Source: a virus. Taken from it: a stretch of DNA of 36,038 nucleotides. The translations under genes were made by a program, and so were the position numbers. Shown piece by piece: positions 30,259 through 36,038 of this stretch. Under the pieces are notes generated by a model. That model made no database searches, had not been told where the DNA came from, and saw nothing but the letters and a program-made list of their open reading frames with translations. Location of the stretch: the IMG/VR virus record IMGVR_UViG_3300005613_000211, positions 1 to 36,038 of that record; one strand, given 5' to 3'. The first letter of the stretch is position 1, and every line of letters starts with the position of its first letter.

Positions 30259-31863
30259 TTAAATACCACCACGTGTGAAATTGTTTTTTTGTGGAACAAA
30301 TGAATGACTTAAATCATTATTTCTGTTAATAAATGTCATATATTCATCATAGAAACATTTTACAATGAAATATCTTAAATCATCAGTGAAGTGTCCGTGT
30401 TCTTCAAATGATATTCCTTTTGAATCAGTTACACGTTTTTTCAACATTCCACCATCTTTGTCTTTCTTGGTTTGAATATAGTCATTTGTTGACTTCACAC
30501 AACTAACATCAATTATTAATTCAATACCTGGAATAACACCACGCAATATTGCATTTACAAATTCACCAGACATTGCAACACTTGGTGCTTTTCTGAACAT
30601 TCTTTCTTCAATTGTTGTGACTTTTTTAATCTGTGAAACATATTTCTGCAGAAATGTTCTTTTTTCATCATCAATAGTATTTCTTTGTTTTGTTGTAGGG
30701 TCGCCATAAATAAAAACTGTCTGTTTATTATCAACTTTCTTTATGTATTCTGCAACTTTTTGACCTGCTTTTGTAGCTGTGTTGTATGGTTCAGATGCAG
30801 GAACTTCTGCAATTTGTCTAATTTCCCAAATATCACCAATTTTAATTGTTTGAAATATTGATGTTGCAATATATGGAAACACATTATTGTCAACTGAAAT
30901 GTGAAGTGCAGATTCAGGTGTATATGTTAATTGACCAATATGTCTTTCTGTATCAAAGTCTGAAAGAAATTCACCACCTGTTTTAATGTTTTTCGTGTCT
31001 TGTTGGTATTGAAAATAAAAAACTGATGGATTCACTGATTTAATCATTAAAAGTTCTTCAACAGTGTGTTTAAATGGCCATAATGCAGTTCCATCATTTT
31101 TTAATGCAGGCATTGATAAAACTTCCCATTCTTCTGGACCATCAATCAAATATCCTGACAAATCTTCTGCATCAACTCTTTGCATCACAAGGACAATTGG
31201 TGTTCTTCTTGAATTTACCCTTGAACGTATTGTTGAATCAAATCTTTCATTGACTTTTGACCTTACTGTTAATGATTTTGAATCTTCTGGTTTAATTGGA
31301 TCATCAATCACAATTGCACCACCAAATGAAAAGATGTCACCATCTTCTGTGTTTTCTGGAATAAATTCATCTAATGATTCAGATTCATTTTCTTCATCAA
31401 CAAGACCTGCACCAAAACCTGTTATTTGACCACCTGTTGATGTTGCATAAACACCACCTTTATCTTGTGTATACCATTTCTTTTTTGACTTGGAATCACG
31501 TTTTAATTGTCTATTAAATAACTTTTGATATTCTTCTGACTCAATCAATTCTTTTATTGCTTCTGAATTATCAAGCGCCAATGAATCTGAATATGATGTA
31601 TGTATGAATTTAGCTTTTGAATTAATTGCAAGACCTTGTGAAATGAATCCTTTCACTATTTGTTCAGTCTTTCCATATCTTGGTGCAATGTTTATGATTA
31701 ATCTTGTTATTTCACCACGCAAAACTGCATTCAATTTTTCTGCAATTAATCTGTGGTGTTCACCAATAACAAATTTTCTTCCATACTGATGTTTAAAAAA
31801 GTAACGTGTGAAAAACAGATTATCACTTAATAATTTAGCTTTTAAGAAACTTTGTTCTTTCAT
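30259..31863 (-). CDS. Terminase large subunit
   Basis: 534 aa motor that pumps DNA into the prohead. The ATPase has an adapted Walker A, IAPRYGKTE (59-67), preceded by GEHHRLIAEKLNAVLRGEITRLIIN. Walker B is GAIVIDDP (182-189), and the coupling motif lies further on. The RNase H-like nuclease includes VFIYGDPTT (about 389-397) and the acidic residues in the C-terminal half (LRYFIVKCFYD). The gene starts one base after the small subunit stop. As there is no obvious cos sequence and the contig is circular, headful packaging is plausible (inference). Confidence 0.92.
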   Translation of the reverse strand: MKEQSFLKAKLLSDNLFFTRYFFKHQYGRKFVIGEHHRLIAEKLNAVLRGEITRLIINIAPRYGKTEQIVKGFISQGLAINSKAKFIHTSYSDSLALDNSEAIKELIESEEYQKLFNRQLKRDSKSKKKWYTQDKGGVYATSTGGQITGFGAGLVDEENESESLDEFIPENTEDGDIFSFGGAIVIDDPIKPEDSKSLTVRSKVNERFDSTIRSRVNSRRTPIVLVMQRVDAEDLSGYLIDGPEEWEVLSMPALKNDGTALWPFKHTVEELLMIKSVNPSVFYFQYQQDTKNIKTGGEFLSDFDTERHIGQLTYTPESALHISVDNNVFPYIATSIFQTIKIGDIWEIRQIAEVPASEPYNTATKAGQKVAEYIKKVDNKQTVFIYGDPTTKQRNTIDDEKRTFLQKYVSQIKKVTTIEERMFRKAPSVAMSGEFVNAILRGVIPGIELIIDVSCVKSTNDYIQTKKDKDGGMLKKRVTDSKGISFEEHGHFTDDLRYFIVKCFYDEYMTFINRNNDLSHSFVPQKNNFTRGGI

Positions 31864-32342
31864 TAATATTCATTTTCAAGACTTTCATTGTATTCTTTCA
31901 TTTCTTCTTTTGAAAGTTCTTTTGAATTATAATTATAGTTTTTATTTGTATTTTCAACTTTATTTGAAAGACCAAGTTTTGATGCAATAATACTTGAATT
32001 AAATGCACCAACAACTGCACCTTCAAATTGTTGTGTTTCAATAATATTGCGTATTCTTTCAGTGACTGTCAAAAAATCTTTTTCTTTTTCATAGTTTTTA
32101 AAGGTGTTTACACTACAATCAAGATACAAACAAAGTCCTGTAATACTAAAAGGTGTTTCAGTTGGAATTTCAATCTTTTTGACTTGTGATCCACGAAAAT
32201 CTGTCTTTTTCCACTTTCTTTTTTGTGTAGATTCAAAATATTCCAACGCTTCTTTCCAAAGTTCATCAGGATTTGACCAAATCTTATTTCTTCCAGATTC
32301 AGTTCTTATTTTCCAATATTGATTTCCTTTTTCTGCAGCCAT
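31863..32342 (-). CDS. Terminase small subunit
   Basis: 159 aa. The N-terminus AEKGNQYWKIRTESGRNKIWSNPDELWKEALEYFE (3-37) and the PFSITGLCLYLDCSVNTFKNYE (64-85) HTH region are characteristic of a DNA-packaging protein family in Bacteroidota phages. QQFEGAVVGAFNSSIIASKLGL (103-124) follows. It binds the packaging start and presents DNA to the large subunit, whose gene overlaps by one base. Confidence 0.85.
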   Translation of the reverse strand: MAAEKGNQYWKIRTESGRNKIWSNPDELWKEALEYFESTQKRKWKKTDFRGSQVKKIEIPTETPFSITGLCLYLDCSVNTFKNYEKEKDFLTVTERIRNIIETQQFEGAVVGAFNSSIIASKLGLSNKVENTNKNYNYNSKELSKEEMKEYNESLENEY

Positions 32343-32463
32343 AATTTTGTTTTATCTGTACGGTGTAACAATTAGACTAATTGATTGATTTTCAATTCTT
32401 TTGATTTTACGAGTTATTATTCAATAATTCATTTATGTTTTTATCACAAGCCATTTTTTTGTT
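32343..32463 (-). other. Gap before terminase with degenerate small ORF
   Basis: About 120 bases between the fibre gene and the terminase. The minus strand has ATG at 32452-32454 and 15 codons (MACDKNINELLNNNS) to a stop at 32407. A second frame directly after it reads RKIKRIENQSISLIVTPYR. A single one-base shift would join the two into a protein of about 34 aa. It may be a decayed small gene or chance. No promoter or terminator stands out. Confidence 0.3.
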
Positions 32464-34140
32464 TTAATATGTGTTTGGTGTTTTATTAATTGTTAATACT
32501 GTACCAAGTCCGTTATTCATTCCTGTTGCGTTAGTCTTGAATGATCCGTAAACATTTACATTAAAACCTTCACCACTATCAATATTGTTCCAAAGTGCAT
32601 TTGGTGCATCTTGAACAAAGTTAGAGTTTGAGAAATTAAATGTTTGAGCACTTAAATTTATATGATCCCCTATATTTTGCAAATAACTACTTAAAAATAT
32701 TGTTGAATTTACTATTGACATCCCTTTCGTTACGCTTCCTCGGTCTGTTATTTTACCGATAAAACCGTTGAATATATATTCCCCATTAATATCAAGCGAA
32801 TAGCTTAAATCACTCATTGTTCCGCTTATCGTTCCATTTCCTGCGTATGAAAAAGAAGGACAAGAAAATATAACATCGTCAACATTTAGGTTTTGTGAAT
32901 AATTATCATTTATTAAATTAGTACCACTATACTTTTTAATTGGATTGTAATAATCTGCAAATGTACTTTCAAGAGTTAATGTATATGTGTTTGAAATAAC
33001 TTCATTGACCTTCAATTTAAAATATGTTGTTATATCATTTCTAAGCCTAAAACCGAATGTCTTAGATTCGAATCTTTCAGCTATAAAATAGCCAGAATAA
33101 CCAATTAATCTAACTGGTGAAGTTGCTTCCGTATAAAAATAATCACATTTTATGAATCCCGTATCTACAAGTGATGACGCTGAAGAACCAAAAAACCCTG
33201 AAAAACCACTTTGAAACGCTTTTAAATGCAATTCTCTAACATTAATTTTTAACAATGATGGTCTTAAACTTATTCCGACACTATCTTCAAATAATAAAAT
33301 GGAATAAGGTGCTTCAATTTCAAAATAAGGACAATTCACTTCCAAGTCTGTTCCTAAATTTAAGAACCTAAATGTCCCCGAATTTGGCGTTGTTATTTTA
33401 ATTGGTCTGTTAGGTATTACTGACAAATCCCGAATACTTGAATCTAAAAAATACAAAGTCCATAACACCCCATTATCTATTGGTAAATCATTATAAGCTC
33501 CGTTATCCGTTTGATATGGTTTATTTGCATTGCCCAATTCACCTGTTAAGTCATTACCATTTACAGTGTCTATATAAACCGTTAGTGGCAATAAGGGATT
33601 CAAATCATTTGCAGTAATAAAAGGATTTACACCATCTTCACCATCATTTGTTAATTCACTTGTTAATGTTGGAATATTAAAATTTGTTATTGGTCCAGAT
33701 TGTAAATTTCCACTTGCATCTGTAAAAAGGTAATTCAATGAAACACCATCATCACGTGTGTTTTGATAATTTGAAAGTGTTACATTGTTAGAAATTACAC
33801 TATTTAAACTTTGAAGTGTTCCTGATGTTGTTATATTTCCTGTATGATTTATATTTCCAATTCCTGTTATATCAAAATTGTTTAAATCAAGATTTCCACC
33901 AAGTTGTGGTGTTGTATCATCAATTAAATCTTGAAGAAAATCTGTTAAATTTAATTGTGTTTTAAAATCTGTGAATGCTGTTGCAGAAACAATGTCATTT
34001 GAATCTTTTGTCAATAAAGAATCAACTGTTCCAAGATTTGGTGTTTTCTTTAACTTTAATCTGTGGTTTAAAGTTGTTGTTTTCTGTGAAATTGCAAGTG
34101 TTGAAATTAACAATGCAATTATTAAAATTAATTTTTTCAT
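32464..34140 (-). CDS. Tail fibre/spike protein with signal peptide
   Basis: 558 aa from the ATG at 34138-34140; a longer frame to 34167 overlaps the upstream gene and adds a charged stretch before the signal. Residues 1-19 (MKKLILIIALLISTLAISQ) are a Sec signal peptide with a clear cleavage site. The next segment, DDTTPQLGGNLDLNNFDITG (near 79-98), is a classic phage fibre repeat. Residues past 180 look like a beta-helix or jelly-roll tip that binds or cuts the receptor. The last 370 residues are encoded in sequence richer in CCG, CGT and CCC than the core, so the tip was probably exchanged. A signal peptide on a fibre is odd. Confidence 0.7.
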   Translation of the reverse strand: MKKLILIIALLISTLAISQKTTTLNHRLKLKKTPNLGTVDSLLTKDSNDIVSATAFTDFKTQLNLTDFLQDLIDDTTPQLGGNLDLNNFDITGIGNINHTGNITTSGTLQSLNSVISNNVTLSNYQNTRDDGVSLNYLFTDASGNLQSGPITNFNIPTLTSELTNDGEDGVNPFITANDLNPLLPLTVYIDTVNGNDLTGELGNANKPYQTDNGAYNDLPIDNGVLWTLYFLDSSIRDLSVIPNRPIKITTPNSGTFRFLNLGTDLEVNCPYFEIEAPYSILLFEDSVGISLRPSLLKINVRELHLKAFQSGFSGFFGSSASSLVDTGFIKCDYFYTEATSPVRLIGYSGYFIAERFESKTFGFRLRNDITTYFKLKVNEVISNTYTLTLESTFADYYNPIKKYSGTNLINDNYSQNLNVDDVIFSCPSFSYAGNGTISGTMSDLSYSLDINGEYIFNGFIGKITDRGSVTKGMSIVNSTIFLSSYLQNIGDHINLSAQTFNFSNSNFVQDAPNALWNNIDSGEGFNVNVYGSFKTNATGMNNGLGTVLTINKTPNTY

Positions 34141-34150
34141 TTTTTTATTT

Positions 34151-34498
34151 TTATAGTAATTCATCAAAACTTATTGTATTATAACTTCCATTATTAAAAA
34201 ATCCTGCAGGTGTTCCAAAATCTGAAATGTCACCTGTATTGTATTGTGCTTTTATAAAATATTTAGTTCCTGAAACTTCAATAATACCTTGAACCAAATC
34301 TTTTTGTTCAACAAATGCAATATTTGGATTTCCAGGATAACGATAAACTGTCAAAAGGCCTTCTTCAATTCTATTTGTTATATCAAATAATTTTCCAAAG
34401 TTGGAATTCATTTTTTGACCACCTGTTCTTATTGGATCACCTGTGTCATCATTTGGTGCTGCGCCAAGACCTATTGTTTCTAATGTTGTATTGCTCAT
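34151..34498 (-). CDS. Tail fibre adaptor with GAAPNDDTGDP motif
   Basis: 115 aa. The N-terminus (LGAAPNDDTGDPIRTGGQKMNSNFGKLF, 12-39) matches a repeated phage motif (xGAAPNDGTGDPxRxAxxKINxNFxxLY) found at the start of many fibre proteins. Here it makes up a short separate protein upstream of the main fibre, so it may be an adaptor between baseplate and fibre. Start overlaps the gpX-like stop by four bases. Confidence 0.7.
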   Translation of the reverse strand: MSNTTLETIGLGAAPNDDTGDPIRTGGQKMNSNFGKLFDITNRIEEGLLTVYRYPGNPNIAFVEQKDLVQGIIEVSGTKYFIKAQYNTGDISDFGTPAGFFNNGSYNTISFDELL

Positions 34499-34809
34499 AA
34501 CTTTATTGAATCAAATGTTTTTAAAATAGTATCGAATGTAATATTTGTATTATCCCAATTGAATGGTGGAATATCATTTTTAAATATATAATTGTTTTGT
34601 GGAAATTTATTTTTCAATTCATAGAAATCTTGAATGTCTTTGTTAGAGAGTATAGTATCATCAACAACAAGTTCTTGACCTTGTGAAATATCACCACTAA
34701 AATTCAAATTATTGTCATCAATAAGTTGATTCAGGAATTCAAGTGTTCCATAAACTTGCAAACATACATCATAAATGTTTTGGTTTGATTTTACAATTAT
34801 AGTACTCAT
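34495..34809 (-). CDS. LysM/gpX-like baseplate protein
   Basis: 104 aa. The N-terminus (VKSNQNIYDVCLQVYGTLEFLNQLIDDNNLNFSGDISQGQELVV, 7-50) is a LysM-like domain: S/D-N-x-YDVC-x-YG...L..L..N......I..GQ.L.V. Such a domain is the core of P2 gpX and similar baseplate proteins. The rest is unlike known domains. It lies between the gp25-like wedge and the fibre adaptor, as in P2 gene order. Confidence 0.7.
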   Translation of the reverse strand: MSTIIVKSNQNIYDVCLQVYGTLEFLNQLIDDNNLNFSGDISQGQELVVDDTILSNKDIQDFYELKNKFPQNNYIFKNDIPPFNWDNTNITFDTILKTFDSIKL

Positions 34810-35129
34810 ATTCTTGATGTTGTTTTATCTGCTTTTATATCAATGTCAAGACCACCTTCATCTGTTTCTTCTGCATCAATTTCTTTTAATAAATAACCAT
34901 CTTTTTCAAGTTCCTGTCTTATTTTCTTCCTGATATTTCTTCCATCATCAGTTGGTGCATTAATAAATGAAACTATTGCAACACCAAGTGTTGGTGATTT
35001 TCTGACTTGACCTGCATCTGCATAAACAATATATTGAATGTTTCTGTCATCTGCTTTTTCAATTGCAATGTCACCATTTTGAATTTTCAAGTCTGGTTCA
35101 ATTATTATATCATTTGAAATTATAGCCAT
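34806..35129 (-). CDS. gp25/gpW-like baseplate wedge protein
   Basis: 107 aa. It begins IISNDIIIEPDLKIQNGDIAIEKADDRNIQYIVYADAGQ, then SPTLGVAIVSFINAP, IRKKIRQELEKDGYLLKEID. The order (early strand, D-x-x-IQ-G-D, Q-x-I-x-x-I-L, ...P-x-x-G-V-x-x..., RRxIxxxLExDG) matches the T4 gp25/P2 gpW family that starts sheath polymerisation. It follows the spike gene. The family pattern is visible though the lengths differ slightly. Confidence 0.75.
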   Translation of the reverse strand: MAIISNDIIIEPDLKIQNGDIAIEKADDRNIQYIVYADAGQVRKSPTLGVAIVSFINAPTDDGRNIRKKIRQELEKDGYLLKEIDAEETDEGGLDIDIKADKTTSRI

Positions 35130-35133
35130 TTAT

Positions 35134-35751
35134 TTAATGTTTAATTTTTTCATCTTCAAAATCTACTTTGTTAAATGGTGTGAAATTTCCAACACTTGTT
35201 GATGAAGGTCCAGATGTGTCTGTTCCTGTTTTAACAAGTCCGTGTGTATGTGAATTCAAGCTGTTTTTCATTGAATTCAATTCTGAAATTAAACCATTCA
35301 TTTTTGTCACTAAATCTGAAATGATTATCATTCCACCAAGATTTCCACCATTGAACACCCAAGAATCTGTTTCAACTTTCACATCATCACAAAATATATT
35401 ATAATCATCTTGTATTGCTAATATTTTTGAATTTGCAACTTCTTGAATGATATTTGAATTTATAAGAACTTTGTCTGATTCTTGAACCACAATACATTGT
35501 GCAACTGTGTTTGAATGAAAACCAACAACAACTTTTGTTCCTTCTTTTGGAACAATAACAAATGATTCTGGACCACCATCAACAATTGTTTTCATTCTTA
35601 CTGTTTCAACATCTGATTTTTCATCTATTGGTGTGAACTTAAAAGTGAAATCTGATTCATTAATTTCTGATGCAACACCAAGTTTCAGATACAGTTCTTC
35701 TTTACTTGCCCAATTTTGAATGAATGATGATAAAATATCAGGTATTGCCAT
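35134..35751 (-). CDS. Baseplate spike, gpV-like
   Basis: 205 aa. An OB-like domain at about 45-95 (VETVRMKTIVDGGPESFVIVPKEGTKVVVGF) is followed by a narrow spike region and a helical segment (LVTKMNGLISELNSMKNSLNSHTHG, 145-169). The ending NFTPFNKVDFEDEKIKH is typical of Bacteroidota phage spikes. It makes the central puncturing device of a contractile tail. It is the first gene of the late block after the terminator at 35771-35804, and a TATATTTG box sits four bases upstream of its ATG. That box is the only candidate promoter seen. Confidence 0.78.
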   Translation of the reverse strand: MAIPDILSSFIQNWASKEELYLKLGVASEINESDFTFKFTPIDEKSDVETVRMKTIVDGGPESFVIVPKEGTKVVVGFHSNTVAQCIVVQESDKVLINSNIIQEVANSKILAIQDDYNIFCDDVKVETDSWVFNGGNLGGMIIISDLVTKMNGLISELNSMKNSLNSHTHGLVKTGTDTSGPSSTSVGNFTPFNKVDFEDEKIKH

Positions 35752-35770
35752 AACACAAATATAAATAAAA

Positions 35771-35804
35771 AAACCTTAACTATTTAATTAACAGTTAAGG
35801 TTTT
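35771..35804 (-). terminator. Intrinsic terminator
   Basis: On the minus strand an 11-bp stem, AAACCTTAACT / AGTTAAGGTTT, closes a short AT loop and is followed by a U-run and AT-rich bases. It ends the transcript from the 52-aa gene. The stem is nearly symmetrical, with a T-run on both sides, so it could work in both directions. Confidence 0.85.
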
Positions 35805-35845
35805 AATTTAATAATAACTAACCAAACTTTACATAATAAAAAATA

Positions 35846-36004
35846 TTAATTTAATGAAATCAAAGTACTAATATAATGAATTAAATCTGATAATGTGTAA
35901 TAAATAACACCAATAATTGAGTATATAAAAATCAATAATAAAATTCCAATGAATATTTTTCCAAATAAATCAAGTTCTGAATACACTTCTACGAATTTTT
36001 TCAT
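35846..36004 (-). CDS. Small single-pass membrane protein (52 aa)
   Basis: The product (MKKFVEVYSELDLFGKIFIG, then ILLLIFIYSIIGVIYYTL, then SDLIHYISTLISLN) has one long hydrophobic helix (17-38) and short polar ends. Its ATG is at 36002-36004 and its stop at 35846; its first 89 bases are repeated at 1-89 as the contig overlap. It is the first gene after the intron 3' end and is followed by a strong terminator, so it forms its own unit. Unknown family. A lysis or host-membrane role is possible. Confidence 0.65.
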   Translation of the reverse strand: MKKFVEVYSELDLFGKIFIGILLLIFIYSIIGVIYYTLSDLIHYISTLISLN

Positions 36005-36038
36005 TATAATATTTTTATTAAAATTTAACTTTAGACAA
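35916..36038. repeat. Terminal direct repeat, right copy
   Basis: Identical to 1-123. Joining the two copies makes the genome a circle of 35,915 bases, in which the group II intron end (123) comes right after the 5' part of the 52-aa membrane-protein gene. The next base, where the window stops, would be the intron. Confidence 0.9.

Noticed and set aside
35771-35804. Phage attachment site (attP) from the near-perfect inverted repeat
   Set aside because: There is no integrase gene in the window, and stem plus U-run fits a terminator.
1-36038. tRNA genes
   Set aside because: I looked for T-loop patterns (GGTTCGAATCC-like) in the gaps and found none. The only similar words lie in the intron and inside genes.

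Overview
The window is a complete-looking, circular double-stranded DNA phage genome, probably a contractile-tailed (myovirus) phage of a Bacteroidota host, most likely a flavobacterium. Its first 123 bases (1-123) recur as its last 123 (35916-36038), so the unique circle is about 35.9 kb. The host assignment rests on several points: very low G+C; promoters of the Bacteroidota type (TTG, 19 bases, TAnnTTTG); A-rich rather than Shine-Dalgarno gene leaders; Sec signal peptides ending in S-Q or G-Q; and gene families I know mainly from Bacteroidota phages. Every gene lies on the minus strand, so the genome reads from high to low coordinates. I see no integrase, transposase, partition gene, tRNA or CRISPR array, and the lifestyle cannot be told from the sequence.

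Layout in the direction of transcription. (1) 36004-12918 is the late region. It starts with a small membrane protein and a strong terminator, then P2/T4-like baseplate genes (spike, gp25-like wedge, LysM/gpX-like) and tail-fibre genes. Next come small and large terminase, a Mu gp36-like connector, a Mu gp29-like portal, a baseplate J-like and a gpI-like protein, a second fibre, and a Mu gp30-like head morphogenesis protein. Tail-completion genes, a ClpP-type protease fused to a scaffold, the capsid, sheath, tube, frameshifted tail chaperones, tape measure and gpD-like hub follow. A receptor-binding-type protein with a signal peptide and a lysis cassette (holin-like, spanin-like, M15 endolysin) close the region at a terminator at 12827-12863. 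(2) 12817-10928 is an early operon: a two-HTH regulator, a predicted OB-fold-like protein, a YqaJ/lambda-exo nuclease and a 60-aa protein. (3) 10915-9311 holds an unusual two-hairpin leader with a terminator, then a replication initiator carrying 11-bp iterons inside its gene, and a DnaC-like helicase loader. (4) 9293-6006 is an operon of small proteins (two Cys-rich, a NinB-like, a DUF7220-like membrane protein, an HNH protein) ending in a C5 cytosine methyltransferase split by an in-frame TGA. (5) 6002-2097 carries a DUF1351-like coiled-coil protein, an HNH nuclease, an ASCH-like protein, a phage-encoded outer-membrane-type protein and two accessory small genes. (6) 1967-123 is a group II intron with its reverse transcriptase/maturase, inserted in the intergenic space just before the late region.

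The regulatory logic is unusually readable. Three promoters (12788-12817, 9264-9293, 5973-6002) share the same 13-bp imperfect palindrome over the -33 box, probably an operator for the phage's own HTH regulator. Between the early and replication operons, two RNA hairpins have exactly complementary 6-nt loops, the second being an intrinsic terminator. This suggests RNA-based attenuation of replication genes. Other points for follow-up are the exact match between the contig ends and the intron boundary, signal peptides on two tail-type proteins, the -1 frameshift in the tail chaperones and the broken methyltransferase. Family names are from reading the proteins and from memory of the families; no search was run.
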